A stretch of 64,000 bases of DNA, from NCBI GenBank assembly GCA_036924835.1, contig JBAGRR010000001.1, forward strand, positions 4,603,001 to 4,667,000, in the 5' to 3' direction. Positions 53,183-62,175 of the stretch are shown here, piece after piece (position 1 is the first letter of the stretch; the number at the start of each line of letters is the position of its first letter). The notes under the pieces are model-generated. The model ran no database searches, was not told where the DNA came from, and saw only the letters and a program-made list of their open reading frames with translations. Source of the DNA: Nitrobacteraceae bacterium AZCC 1564. Lineage in GTDB: Bacteria; Pseudomonadota; Alphaproteobacteria; Rhizobiales; Xanthobacteraceae. The position numbers and the translations under genes were made by a program.

Positions 53183-53256
53183 CTAGTGCCGCGGATTTGA
53201 AGTTCTTCATCGAGCTTGCGGCTTCACTCTGAAGAATTTCAAATCCTCGGCACTAG
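53183..53256. repeat. Type E palindromic repeat
   Basis: Ends CTAGTGCCG / CGGCACTAG, arms GGATTTGAAGTTCTTC / GAAGAATTTCAAATCC. It replaces the AB spacer region in an A-E-B row and overlaps the CTAG of the following type B copy. Confidence 0.8.
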
Positions 53257-53330
53257 TGTGGTTTCGGTTCAGAAGTTCGCTTGAAGGACTCGCGGGAAAA
53301 CGGGAGCGAACTTCTGAACCACCACACTGG
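53253..53330 (+). repeat. Type B repeat
   Basis: Left end CTAGTGTGGTTTCGGTTCAG, right end CGAACTTCTGAACCACCACA then CTGG. It shares its first four bases with the type E element. Confidence 0.88.
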
Positions 53331-53403
53331 CTGCTTGTTCTAAAAAGTTGAAATCATGAGCGTAAGTGATGCTCGGTGATCTTCGCTGATGGTGCTGAAT
53401 TTT

Positions 53404-53450
53404 GCCTTCCAAGCAGAATACGAGGGGTCGAGTTTCTTCACCCGCTCTAA
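53404..53450 (+). repeat. Degenerate copy of tRNA-Gly 3' half (possible attachment site remnant)
   Basis: This 47-base stretch matches 49262-49308 (anticodon loop to CCA end of tRNA-Gly) with about seven differences. Intact blocks include GCCTTCCAAGC, GAATACGAGGG and TTCACCCGCTC. The 5' half of a tRNA is absent. Such 3' tRNA copies are left by integrases that use tRNA genes as target. Confidence 0.8.
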
Positions 53451-53597
53451 ATTCAAGGCACCTGCTATCGCTGGGCTTTTGACGCTTCGTTCTCCACAAA
53501 AAAGACAAGTCGTCGGCTTTCGTGAGGTCATTGCGCAATCCGCGCTCGCAGCGTCGGACCACTGACTTCGACGAGGTACTGGAATGGAGAAACCGAT

Positions 53598-54431
53598 ATG
53601 AATCGCACATGGCTGGTCACGGGGAGTTCGCGTGGCTTTGGGCGCGCCTTGGCTGAAGCCATCCTTGCTAGCGGCGACCGGCTCGTGGCCACCGCGCGTG
53701 ATCCCGCGCACGTGGCCGATCTGGTCGATCGTTATGGCGATCAGGTCCGCACGGCGCCGCTCGACGTGACCAATCCAGAGGCTGCAGATCGCGCCGTCTG
53801 TATGGCCATCACAGAATTCGGCGGTCTGGATGTGCTGGTGAACAATGCGGGCTATGGCGACGTCGGATCGGTTGAGGATACCGATCTTGCGTCATTCCGG
53901 CGGCAGATTGAGACGAACCTGTTCGGCACGATCATCATGACGAAGGCCGCGATCTCGCATATGCGCGAGCGGCGGTCCGGACACATCGTCCAGTTCTCAT
54001 CGGTGGGTGGACGCGTCGGTGCGCCGGGCAGGGCGGCGTATTCGGCAGCCAAGTGGGGCGTCGAGGGCTTTTCCGAGGTGCTTGCCAAAGAGATGGCGCT
54101 CATTGGCGTGAAAGTGACGATCATTGAGCCGGGCGGTTTTCGCACCGATTTCGCCGGCTCATCGACGAATCTTAGCGAGGGACGGCCGGAGTATGATGCA
54201 GTCGTGGGCGCGGCGGCGCGCATGCAACGTGATTATAACGGCAAACAACCAGGTGACCCTCGCAAGGGCGCCGAGGTCGTCGTGAAGATCGTTCGTGACG
54301 AATTGCCGGTTTTTCGCATCGCGCTAGGCTCCGATGCATTGGGCGCGATCGAGCGAACGGATCGGGCGCGTCTGGAAGAACTCGATCGCTGGCGCACGTT
54401 GAGCCAGTCGACGGATTATGCGGCGGGGTGA
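53598..54431 (+). CDS. SDR family NAD(P)-dependent oxidoreductase
   Basis: 277 residues, normal length for classical SDRs. TGSSRGFGRALAEA (8-21) is the glycine-rich cofactor site; ATARDP follows as the typical NADP-preferring Arg after beta 2. NNAG, the catalytic Ser (QFSSVGG) and the YSAAK pair (Tyr-x3-Lys) are present. It resembles oxidoreductases annotated as SDR with unknown substrate; the C-terminal extension (about 240-277) is as usual for this subgroup. It starts 13 bases after GGAATGGAGAAACC, which has a GGAG ribosome binding site. No operon partner is clear. Confidence 0.93.
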   Translation: MNRTWLVTGSSRGFGRALAEAILASGDRLVATARDPAHVADLVDRYGDQVRTAPLDVTNPEAADRAVCMAITEFGGLDVLVNNAGYGDVGSVEDTDLASFRRQIETNLFGTIIMTKAAISHMRERRSGHIVQFSSVGGRVGAPGRAAYSAAKWGVEGFSEVLAKEMALIGVKVTIIEPGGFRTDFAGSSTNLSEGRPEYDAVVGAAARMQRDYNGKQPGDPRKGAEVVVKIVRDELPVFRIALGSDALGAIERTDRARLEELDRWRTLSQSTDYAAG

Positions 54432-54529
54432 TGGCTGGGACGTTCTTCCGCAGCCTTCCGGAAGCAAATTGAACCGAGAACTTTGTCTATGCGACACATG
54501 CGCAATGTCTCATGGTAATGGAGTGTATT

Positions 54530-54712
54530 GTGAGCAGCACATGGCCCAAACTCATGCTGATGAGTGCCGTGACCGCGGCTTGGCTTGTTTATGACATCGC
54601 GACTGCGACCGAGGCGCCGGGGCCTGCCGTTGCCTATATGCAATACGCTTTCCTCGCGATGGCCGTGGTTGGATTTTTCGGGTCCTTGCTGAACTACGTA
54701 GCAGAGAAGTGA
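54530..54712 (+). CDS. Small two-helix membrane protein (60 aa)
   Basis: 60 residues from GTG 54530, which has GGAG 7 bases upstream; ATGs at 54512 and 54518 are in frame but lack this. Two hydrophobic segments (LMLMSAVTAAWLVYDIATA and MQYAFLAMAVVGFFGSLLNY) are linked by TEAPGPAVAY. No family recognised. It ends 50 bases before the convergent ppc gene. Confidence 0.65.
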   Translation: MSSTWPKLMLMSAVTAAWLVYDIATATEAPGPAVAYMQYAFLAMAVVGFFGSLLNYVAEK

Positions 54713-54762
54713 ACGCTGTTTGCGCATGTTGCGTCTTGATGCACTACGACGGCCTGCTGTCA

Positions 54763-57567
54763 CTATCCGCTGTTCCGCAATCCCGCGGAGATGCCGTTGA
54801 TCGTGAGCTGAATGCCGCGCAACACTTGCTCGTCAGGGCCGTGTGCACGGTGTGCCTGCAGCAGCTCGACCTGAACGTGATTGAGCGGGTCGAGATAAGG
54901 GAAGCGGTTGCGGATGGAGCGCTCCAGCAACGGGTTGCCTTGCAACAGACGATCATGTCCCATGATCGTCAACAGCATCTCGATGCAATCGTGCCATTCC
55001 GCGCGGATGCGTTCGAAGATGGCGGCGCGCAGCTTCTCGTCCGGAACGAGATCCGCATAGCGCGAGGCGATGGCGATGCTGCTCTTGGAGAGAACCATAT
55101 CCATGTTCGACAGCAGCGTCTGGAAGAACGGCCACTCGCGGTAAAGCTCCCGCAGAAACGCCATGCCTTTGTCGGGATGCCTGTCGATCCACGCCTTGAC
55201 GGCGTTGCCAAAGCCGAACCAGCCCGGCAGCATCAGGCGGCATTGCGCCCAACTGAACACCCAGGGGATTGCGCGCAAATCTTCGATCTTGCGCGTCTTG
55301 GTGCGCGACGCCGGGCGGCTGCCGATGTTCAGTGTCGAAATCTCGCTAATGACCGTGGACGCCCAGAAGTAGTCCTCAAAGCCATCGGTTTCATAAACCA
55401 GATTGCGATAGGCGGCATAGGCAAGGTTAGAAAGCTCCTCCATCGCGGCGATGTAGTCCGCGCGCGGCGCAGGATGCTTCGGCTGCAGCAGGCTTGCTTC
55501 CAATGTTGCGGCCGCCAGAATTTCCAGATTGTGGCGCCCAACCTCGGCGTTTGAATACTTACTTGAAATGATTTCGCCTTGTTCGGTGATGCGAATTTGC
55601 CCATTCACCGCGCCGCCCGGCTGGGCGAGGATCGCGTCGTAGCTCGGGCCGCCGCCACGGCCGACCGAACCGCCGCGCCCGTGGAACAAACGCAGCCGCA
55701 CGCCGTGCCGCTCGAACACCTCGACGAGATTGATCTCGGCTTTGTAGAGCTCCCAGCCGGAGGTGACGAAGCCGCCGTCTTTGTTGCTGTCCGAATAGCC
55801 GAGCATCACCTCTTGAATGCCGCCACGGCTGTCGATGAGGCGTCTGTATTCGGGAAGCGAAAACAGCTTGTCCATGATCGCGCCGCAGTTGCGCAGGTCA
55901 TCGATGGTCTCGAACAGTGGCACGATGTTGAGGCGGCTGCCGCCATCGGCCGCGACGAGGCCGGTTTCTTTTAGCAGCACGGCGATTTCGAGCAGGTCGG
56001 ACACGCCTTTGGTCATCGATACGATGCATTGGCGAATGACATCGCTCCCGAATACGGCATGCGCGTCCGCCGCGGTTTTCAGTACGGCTAACTCTTTTGT
56101 GGTCTCTTCGCCGTAGGTGACGAAAGGCGAGGCGAGTGGGCGGCCGGTGCATAACTCTTGCGTCAGCAACGCAATGCGCGCGTCTTCGGACAGGTCGCGA
56201 TAGCGCGTTCCAGGCGCGACGGCTTCGAACAACTCAGCGACGGTGCGTTCGTGCACGGCAGAATTCTGCCGCATATCGAGCGAGGCGAGATGAAAGCCGA
56301 AGCAATCCACGGCCCGGCGCAGATGCCGCAGCCGGCCCCGCGCGATCACAAGGGAGTTGTTGGCGACGAGCGAGGCATGTAGTGCATCCAGATCACGCTG
56401 GAGTTCCGATGGCCCGGTATAAGGTGCGGCCTCGCCAACCGGCGGCCGGTTGATCTCGATGCCGATCGCGCGTGCGGTTGCAGCCAGCCTTGCATAGATG
56501 CCGGAGACCGCGAGACGATAGGGTTCTCCTCTGCGGTGGGGCGATGGATCCGGGGACCTCGCTGCAAGCTCCATGACCTCAGGCGATGCGCCAGCGAGGT
56601 GCGCGGCAAGCGACAGTTCCGAGCCGAGTGCATGCAGCTCGTCGAAGTAAAAGCTGAAGATGCGCGAGCTCTGCATGTGCAGGGTGTCGCGCATGACTTC
56701 CGCTGTAACGAACGGATTGCCGTCGCGATCGCCGCCAATCCAGCTTCCCATTCGCAAGAACGTGGCGAGCCCCGGCGCGTCCTTCGTTCCCGCCTCAGTG
56801 TCATCCGCGAGATGATCTTCCAGCGCGCAGTGAAGACGCGGCACCTCGCGCAGGAAGGTGTAGTCGTAAAACGAGAGCCCGTTGGCGACCTCGTCGAGCA
56901 CGGTCAGCTTGGTTCGGCGCAGCAGATTGGTCTGCCATATCGTCACGACCGCGCGCCGCAACTGCTCGTCGCTCGCTGCGATCTCATTCGCTGTCATCTG
57001 GGTGCGCTCGCGCATGTCGAGCACAGAGGCGATCTCCATCTCCCGATCGATGGTGCTCTTGCGGCGGACTTCCGTGGGGTGTGCGGTCAGAACCGGGCTG
57101 ACAAGGGCCTCGACGAAGAAGGATCGCAACTCATCCTTGCCGACACCGGCTTGCTTTGCGCGCGCCAGTGCACAGGCGAGTGTTCCGGAATCCGGTGTCG
57201 CGCCTGCCATTGCGAGCGTGCGGCGCTGCCGGATGTTGTTTTGATCTTCCGCAATGTTGGCAAGATGCGAAAAATAGCTGAACGCGCGCACGATGCGCAC
57301 GGTCTCAGAAATCGACATGCCGTCGAGAATGCTCTCGAGTTCCTGTCGTGCCTGCTTGTCGTCATCGCGATGGAAGCGAATGGACGTTTGCCGGATGCGC
57401 TCGACGAGGTCGAACACCTCAGGCCCTTCCTGTTCGCGCACAGTATCGCCGAGGATGCGCCCGAGCCGGCGGATATCCGCCCTCAGCAGCGCGTCGTCAC
57501 GGGTGAGTGAGGCTTCGCCATCATCGAGCCTGGCGTTGTAAACCTTGGAAGACGTTTCGGGGGACAT
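54763..57567 (-). CDS. ppc: Phosphoenolpyruvate carboxylase
   Basis: 934 residues, normal length. Catalytic signatures are all visible: [10 protein letters not shown] (His163), the [10 protein letters not shown] motif, [19 protein letters not shown] (Gly-rich loop), the QGEIISSKY motif and NIGSRPASR. It carboxylates PEP with bicarbonate to oxaloacetate, refilling the TCA cycle. The C-terminus ends GLRNSG, close to the conserved R-N-T-G of the family. It is monocistronic. Confidence 0.98.
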   Translation of the reverse strand: MSPETSSKVYNARLDDGEASLTRDDALLRADIRRLGRILGDTVREQEGPEVFDLVERIRQTSIRFHRDDDKQARQELESILDGMSISETVRIVRAFSYFSHLANIAEDQNNIRQRRTLAMAGATPDSGTLACALARAKQAGVGKDELRSFFVEALVSPVLTAHPTEVRRKSTIDREMEIASVLDMRERTQMTANEIAASDEQLRRAVVTIWQTNLLRRTKLTVLDEVANGLSFYDYTFLREVPRLHCALEDHLADDTEAGTKDAPGLATFLRMGSWIGGDRDGNPFVTAEVMRDTLHMQSSRIFSFYFDELHALGSELSLAAHLAGASPEVMELAARSPDPSPHRRGEPYRLAVSGIYARLAATARAIGIEINRPPVGEAAPYTGPSELQRDLDALHASLVANNSLVIARGRLRHLRRAVDCFGFHLASLDMRQNSAVHERTVAELFEAVAPGTRYRDLSEDARIALLTQELCTGRPLASPFVTYGEETTKELAVLKTAADAHAVFGSDVIRQCIVSMTKGVSDLLEIAVLLKETGLVAADGGSRLNIVPLFETIDDLRNCGAIMDKLFSLPEYRRLIDSRGGIQEVMLGYSDSNKDGGFVTSGWELYKAEINLVEVFERHGVRLRLFHGRGGSVGRGGGPSYDAILAQPGGAVNGQIRITEQGEIISSKYSNAEVGRHNLEILAAATLEASLLQPKHPAPRADYIAAMEELSNLAYAAYRNLVYETDGFEDYFWASTVISEISTLNIGSRPASRTKTRKIEDLRAIPWVFSWAQCRLMLPGWFGFGNAVKAWIDRHPDKGMAFLRELYREWPFFQTLLSNMDMVLSKSSIAIASRYADLVPDEKLRAAIFERIRAEWHDCIEMLLTIMGHDRLLQGNPLLERSIRNRFPYLDPLNHVQVELLQAHRAHGPDEQVLRGIQLTINGISAGLRNSG

Positions 57568-57729
57568 GAGCCATCCGCTTGCGCGGTTCCGACTGAAGAG
57601 TGACCGGTACGTCTATTCAGTCGCAATTTGCGCGTGAGTGCAAGCGCGGTCATCCCTATGGCGTGATAGAAATATCCGATGAAGTGGGCGAGATCATCGC
57701 GTTGCTGATCGCGAGATCAAGGCAGCGCT

Positions 57730-58407
57730 CTATGTGGAGTCCGCTTTGCCGTCTCTCGCAATCCGGCACCCATCGAGAAACAACGCGACGCATCGGCGGA
57801 TGCGCGCTTCGATCTGCGGACGCGATGGCAACGGCACGCCGCCGAAGATCGCGGCACGCTGCGGTTCAGCAATCGCCATGCCGATCAGCATGCCGGCGGT
57901 TTCCTCGACATCGGTGAGCTTGATCAGCCCGCGGCTCTGCTGCACGCGCAGCCAGTCGATGAGGGCGGCGGCAGTTTGCTTGATGCCGTTCCTGTAGAAC
58001 ACGCCCGCCACGTCCGACGACGCGCCGGTCTCCTGCAGCACCATGCGTTGGAGCGACACGACTTCTTCGGCAAGAGCGAGATCGGCAACAGCCATCAATG
58101 CCGCATAGAGCGCGTCATCGATGCTCGCGCGATCCGTGGCGTGCAGGTGGACCTCGGACAGGAAGCGGCTGAGCCGGTCCGTCACCATGCCTTCGAACAG
58201 CGCGGCCTTGTTGGGGATAAGGCGGTACAGCGTCTTGGTGGAAACACCCGCCCGGCGGGCGACCGCCTCGATGCTGGTCGCTGCATAGCCATTGTCGGCA
58301 AATTCCCGGCGCGCCGCATCAAAGATCACGTGACGTGTTTCGTCGTCGGGCCTGACCTGGGGCCGGCCTCGGCAGCGTCTTTCGGCGGTGGGTTCGTTCT
58401 GAGCCAT
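57730..58407 (-). CDS. TetR family transcriptional regulator
   Basis: 225 residues. The N-terminal helix-turn-helix (HVIFDAARREFADNGYAATS, then IEAVARRAGVSTKTLYRLIP and NKAALFEGMV) is typical of TetR proteins; the C-terminal ligand domain (about 80-225) resembles TetR_C_7/AefR-type. It diverges from an EmrAB-type efflux pair with a 111-base gap containing a perfect palindrome over the promoter, so it probably represses the pump and itself. The ligand is unknown. Confidence 0.92.
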   Translation of the reverse strand: MAQNEPTAERRCRGRPQVRPDDETRHVIFDAARREFADNGYAATSIEAVARRAGVSTKTLYRLIPNKAALFEGMVTDRLSRFLSEVHLHATDRASIDDALYAALMAVADLALAEEVVSLQRMVLQETGASSDVAGVFYRNGIKQTAAALIDWLRVQQSRGLIKLTDVEETAGMLIGMAIAEPQRAAIFGGVPLPSRPQIEARIRRCVALFLDGCRIARDGKADST

Positions 58408-58433
58408 GCTTTTCGATAATGCCAGTCATCTGG

Positions 58434-58461
58434 TTGACAGTGTCAAGATAGGCGCTATTTT
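58434..58461 (+). promoter_or_regulatory. Promoter with overlapping TetR-operator palindrome
   Basis: TTGACAGTGTCAA (58434-58446) is a perfect 13-base palindrome. Its first six bases are a consensus -35, and TATTTT (58456-58461) sits 16 bases further as -10. A regulator bound here would block the efflux operon promoter. Confidence 0.65.
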
Positions 58462-58518
58462 GGAAAATATCAAGTTTCCTAATTCGGGGGCCGGTATTTT
58501 GGCCCAGGAGCAGACGTC

Positions 58519-59742
58519 ATGACCGTCCATTCCACAGCATTTGAGATCGAACAACCGGTTCCCGTCAGTGAACCCGTCAAGGATGCGCCGCCGCCGGCTT
58601 TCGGCCGGGAGGGCAAGGCTGGCGCGGGCAAAGCTGAAAAGGCCGCTCCTACCGAGGGAAAGAAGGTCGGGCTCCGAAAGACTTTATTAATCGGGGCGGC
58701 GCTGGTCGCTCTGACAGGTGCGGCCTACTACGGCTGGAACTACTGGACCGTCGGGCAATATCTGGTGTCCACCGACGACGCCTATGTGAAGGCCGAAAAC
58801 ACGACCATCGCACCGAAGGTCTCCGGCTATCTCAGTGCCGTGCTGGTCGGTGATAACGAGCAGGTCAAGGCGGGCCAGGTATTGGCGCGGATTGATAATC
58901 GCGATTACGACGTGGCGCTTGATCAAGCCAAGGCAGATGTCGATGCGGCGAAGGCTGCGCTGACGAGCAAGCAGGCACAGCTTGATGTGCAGCAGGCGGT
59001 GGTCAACGCCGCGAAAGCGACGCTCGATGTCGATAAAGCCACCCTCACATTCGCCGCGCAGGAGAACAAGCGCTACACGGATCTTGCCAACACCGGTTTC
59101 GGCAGCGTGCAGAATGCGCAGCAGGCGCAGTCCCGCATCGCCAGCGCGCAGGCGACTGTCGAGCGCGATACCGCGAACCTCGTCTCGGCGCAGAAGCAGA
59201 TCGATCTGCTCAAGGCGGAAATCACACAGGCAACCGCAGCCGTTGCACGCGCCACCGCCCTGCAGCACCAGGCCGAGCTCAACGTTGGCTACACGGCGAT
59301 CGTGTCGCCGATTAACGGCGTCGTCGGCAACCGCACGCTGCGTGTCGGTCAGTATGTGCAGGCGGGCACGCAGTTGATGTCGGTGGTGCCGGTGGCAAGC
59401 GCTTATATCGTCGCGAACTTCAAGGAAACGCAGCTCACGGACGTGCGCAAGGGGCAGGCCGTCGACATCGAAGTCGACATGTTCCCGGGGCGGGTCGTCC
59501 ATGGTCACGTGGACAGCATCGCGCCCGCCAGCGGCCAAGAGTTCGCACTGCTGCCGCCGGACAACGCGACCGGTAACTTCACCAAGGTCGTGCAGCGTAT
59601 TCCGGTGAAGATCGTGCTCGACGGCAACAACGCCAATGTCGAACTGCGTCCGGGCATGTCGGTGATCCCGACCATCGAAACGCGCTCGGCGCCGCGCACC
59701 GTCGAGGCGAGCGCAACAGCGTCGAGGACTGCGGTTCATTGA
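58519..59742 (+). CDS. HlyD/EmrA-family efflux adaptor
   Basis: 407 residues; CAGGAG precedes ATG 58519. A long N-terminal cytoplasmic part (1-52, basic and Ala-rich) leads to one membrane helix (LLIGAALVALTGAAYYGWNY). STDDAYVKAENTTIAPKVSG is the EmrA-type lipoyl start; a coiled coil (about 130-250) and YTAIVSPINGVVGNRTLRVG (second lipoyl half) follow. It works with the MFS pump directly downstream to move drugs or toxic compounds across the envelope. Confidence 0.93.
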   Translation: MTVHSTAFEIEQPVPVSEPVKDAPPPAFGREGKAGAGKAEKAAPTEGKKVGLRKTLLIGAALVALTGAAYYGWNYWTVGQYLVSTDDAYVKAENTTIAPKVSGYLSAVLVGDNEQVKAGQVLARIDNRDYDVALDQAKADVDAAKAALTSKQAQLDVQQAVVNAAKATLDVDKATLTFAAQENKRYTDLANTGFGSVQNAQQAQSRIASAQATVERDTANLVSAQKQIDLLKAEITQATAAVARATALQHQAELNVGYTAIVSPINGVVGNRTLRVGQYVQAGTQLMSVVPVASAYIVANFKETQLTDVRKGQAVDIEVDMFPGRVVHGHVDSIAPASGQEFALLPPDNATGNFTKVVQRIPVKIVLDGNNANVELRPGMSVIPTIETRSAPRTVEASATASRTAVH

Positions 59743-59752
59743 GGATCGTGTC

Positions 59753-61363
59753 ATGTCGGATACCACGCTCTCATTTCCCTCGGCGCCGGCCCCGGCCGCG
59801 CCTGCGGTGATTGATCCCAACCGCGCAAGCGTTACCACTTGGATCGCCGTTCTCGCCGCGATGATCGGTTCGTTCATGGCGATCCTGAACATCCAGATCA
59901 CCAACGCCTCGCTGCTCAACATCGAAGGCGGCATCGGCACCGGCGTCGACAATGGTTCCTGGATCTCGACGTCGTACTTGATCGGCGAGATCGTGGTGAT
60001 CCCGCTGACTGATTACCTCAGCCGCGTTTTCTCCTTCCGCCGCTACATGCTGGCAAGCGCAGCGTTCTTCGCGATCTTTTCGGTCGCCTGCGCCTTCGCG
60101 CACGACCTGCCGACGATGATCGTGATGCGCGGTTTGCAGGGCTTTGCCGGTGGCGTCTTGATTCCGATGGCATTCACGCTGGTGTTGACCAAGCTGCCGA
60201 AGCCGCAGCAACCCGTGGGGCTTGCGATCTTTGCGCTTTCCGTCACTTTCGCGCCGGCTATTGGTCCCACCATCGGCGGTTATCTCACCGAGAATTACGG
60301 CTGGCAGACCATCTTCTTCGTCAATGTCGGGCCGACCATCGTCATGGTCACCGCGCTTTATTTCACGCTAGAGCGCAAGCCGATGCAGCTCGGCCTGCTG
60401 CGAGAAGGCGACTGGGCCGGCATCGTTACTATGGCGATCGGGTTGTCTGCACTGCAGACCGTGCTGGAAGAGGGCAACAAGGACGATTGGTTCTCGTCGC
60501 CGTTCATCGTGCGGCTGGCGTTGATCGCGCTGGTCAGCCTCTCATTGTTCATCTGGATCGAACTCACCGTCGAGAAGCCGCTGATCCGCCTGCGGTTGTT
60601 GAAGGGCCGCAATTTCGGCTTCGGCACCATTGCGATGACAACGCTCGGCTTCGCGCTGTTCGGCTCGGTCTATATCCTGCCGGCTTATCTCGGTCAGGCG
60701 CAGGGCTACAATGCCGAGCAGATCGGCTCTGTGCTCGCCTGGACCGGACTGCCGCAGCTTCTCCTCATCCCGCTGGTGCCGAAGCTGATGCAGCGCTTCG
60801 ACACGCGCACCATCGCGTTCACCGGGCTGATGATCTTTGCCTATAGCTGCTTCATGAACACGACGATGTCGCCGGATTATTCCGGCGATCAGCTCTGGAT
60901 TCCCAATATCGTGCGCGCCATCGGCCAGGCGATGGTGCTGACGCCGCTGACATCGGTGACGACGGGCGATATCGCGCCGCAGGACGTCGCTGCAGCCTCC
61001 GGCATCAGCAACATGTTCCGCAATCTCGGCGGTGCCATCGGCACGGCCGTGCTTGCCACCGTGATCACCAAGCGGGAGCAGTTTCACTCCAACATCATTG
61101 GTCAGTCGGTGAATCTGGGGCGCGAGGAGGTGCGCACCCGGATCGCCGAGATGACCAACTACTTCATGGCCCACGGCGTTCCGGACCCGGCCGCCGCGCA
61201 TCAGCAGGCCATCGTCTCGCTTGGAAAGGCCGTGAAGCGCCAGGCTCTGGTGATGGGATTTAGCGATACCTTCGCGGTGATCGGCTTCGTGCTGGTTCTT
61301 GCCGCCATCGCGGTGATGTTCACGCGTAAGGTCAAGCCCGGCGGCGGAGGAGGGGCGCACTAA
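59753..61363 (+). CDS. EmrB/QacA-type MFS efflux pump (DHA2)
   Basis: 536 residues, 14 expected membrane helices. The first helix (TTWIAVLAAMIGSFMAILNI then QITNASL) and the motif C-like segment (FALSVTFAPAIGPTIGGYLT) fit the DHA2 group. It starts 10 bases after its adaptor and ends 15 bases from the convergent CGNR regulator gene. Substrates cannot be told. Confidence 0.94.
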   Translation: MSDTTLSFPSAPAPAAPAVIDPNRASVTTWIAVLAAMIGSFMAILNIQITNASLLNIEGGIGTGVDNGSWISTSYLIGEIVVIPLTDYLSRVFSFRRYMLASAAFFAIFSVACAFAHDLPTMIVMRGLQGFAGGVLIPMAFTLVLTKLPKPQQPVGLAIFALSVTFAPAIGPTIGGYLTENYGWQTIFFVNVGPTIVMVTALYFTLERKPMQLGLLREGDWAGIVTMAIGLSALQTVLEEGNKDDWFSSPFIVRLALIALVSLSLFIWIELTVEKPLIRLRLLKGRNFGFGTIAMTTLGFALFGSVYILPAYLGQAQGYNAEQIGSVLAWTGLPQLLLIPLVPKLMQRFDTRTIAFTGLMIFAYSCFMNTTMSPDYSGDQLWIPNIVRAIGQAMVLTPLTSVTTGDIAPQDVAAASGISNMFRNLGGAIGTAVLATVITKREQFHSNIIGQSVNLGREEVRTRIAEMTNYFMAHGVPDPAAAHQQAIVSLGKAVKRQALVMGFSDTFAVIGFVLVLAAIAVMFTRKVKPGGGGGAH

Positions 61364-61378
61364 TATGCCCCCGGGCGT

Positions 61379-62020
61379 TTATCGAGATGCCCGTCGCTGT
61401 GCGCTTTTCATCCGCTCGCGGTGAGCACTTTGCTTCGCGCGGTTGCCGCAGATCCCCATACTGCACCATCGTCGCGCGCGGCCACGGGTGTGATCGGCAA
61501 ACATCAGCGTGCAGGCATGTCCTTCACACGCTTTCACATGGGTGAAGTCTTCGTCGCAGACGAACTTTGCGAGCTGTTCGCCGATTGGCAGCAACAATGA
61601 CTCCGCTGAGCGCCAGCGTCGCGCTTCGCGTAACTCAAGAGCTGTGCCGTTCGTATCGGATCGTTTCACGATCTGACTAAAGCGTTCATCGCGTTCGAGC
61701 AGGCGGGTGAGGGGGCCGAGCTCCTGCAGAGCTTTTGCCGCCAGGGGTTTCCCCTTGTGGTCTCTGACGAACGTCCTGAACCATTCACGCAACGAACGCG
61801 CCTGCGCGGCGACACTGTCGAGTTCGCCGGGCAGCGCTTGGTCGCGGAAGGTCTCGAGCACATCCTGCGGCACAAGCTCAGCCTGCTGCAGCCAGTCTAC
61901 AAAACCATCACCGTCCCGGATCCAGTCGACCGGCGTATCGACGGGCATTGCGACCGAATTCAGAAAATCGAGTGCTACGGCATCGGCGATGAAAATCGCG
62001 GGTGGCCGGTGATGGTTCAT
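61379..62020 (-). CDS. CGNR zinc-finger regulator with ABATE domain
   Basis: 213 residues from ATG 62018-62020, with GAGAGG at 5 bases; an ATG at 62038 lacks such a site. Residues about 8-140 form the ABATE domain (IFIADAVALDFLNSVAMPVD...WLQQA). The C-terminus is the CGNR zinc finger: C-x4-C in CEGHAC, then HTRGRARRWCSMGICGNRAK with the second C-x4-C and the naming motif. Such proteins are predicted transcription regulators, often beside the gene they control. Here that is the divergent alpha/beta hydrolase. Confidence 0.9.
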   Translation of the reverse strand: MNHHRPPAIFIADAVALDFLNSVAMPVDTPVDWIRDGDGFVDWLQQAELVPQDVLETFRDQALPGELDSVAAQARSLREWFRTFVRDHKGKPLAAKALQELGPLTRLLERDERFSQIVKRSDTNGTALELREARRWRSAESLLLPIGEQLAKFVCDEDFTHVKACEGHACTLMFADHTRGRARRWCSMGICGNRAKQSAHRERMKSAQRRASR

Positions 62021-62058
62021 CCAACCCTCTCCCAACATGAAATTTCCCCTTTGCCATA

Positions 62059-62134
62059 AGTAACCACCTAAGTGGCGCTTGACAAGTTATCTACACCGGG
62101 AGTAACCATCAAATCTCGATTAAAGAGGTTACCA
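62059..62134 (+). promoter_or_regulatory. Repeated GTAACCA elements in divergent promoter region
   Basis: AGTAACCA occurs at 62059-62066 and 62101-62108, and GGTTACCA at 62127-62134. A TTGACA lies between the first two. These may be binding sites for the CGNR regulator; the spacing of 42 and 26 bases is uneven. Confidence 0.45.
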
Positions 62135-62175
62135 CATAGTGTAGCGCCGAGCCGGGTTGGTCCAGGGAGACGAAG

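Larger units (their letters stand above)
52896..53597. other. Intergenic region with repeats and tRNA-Gly remnant
   Basis: About 700 bases holding three palindromic repeats in a row (53093-53330) and the degenerate tRNA-Gly 3' half (53404-53450). No gene seen. Confidence 0.6.
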
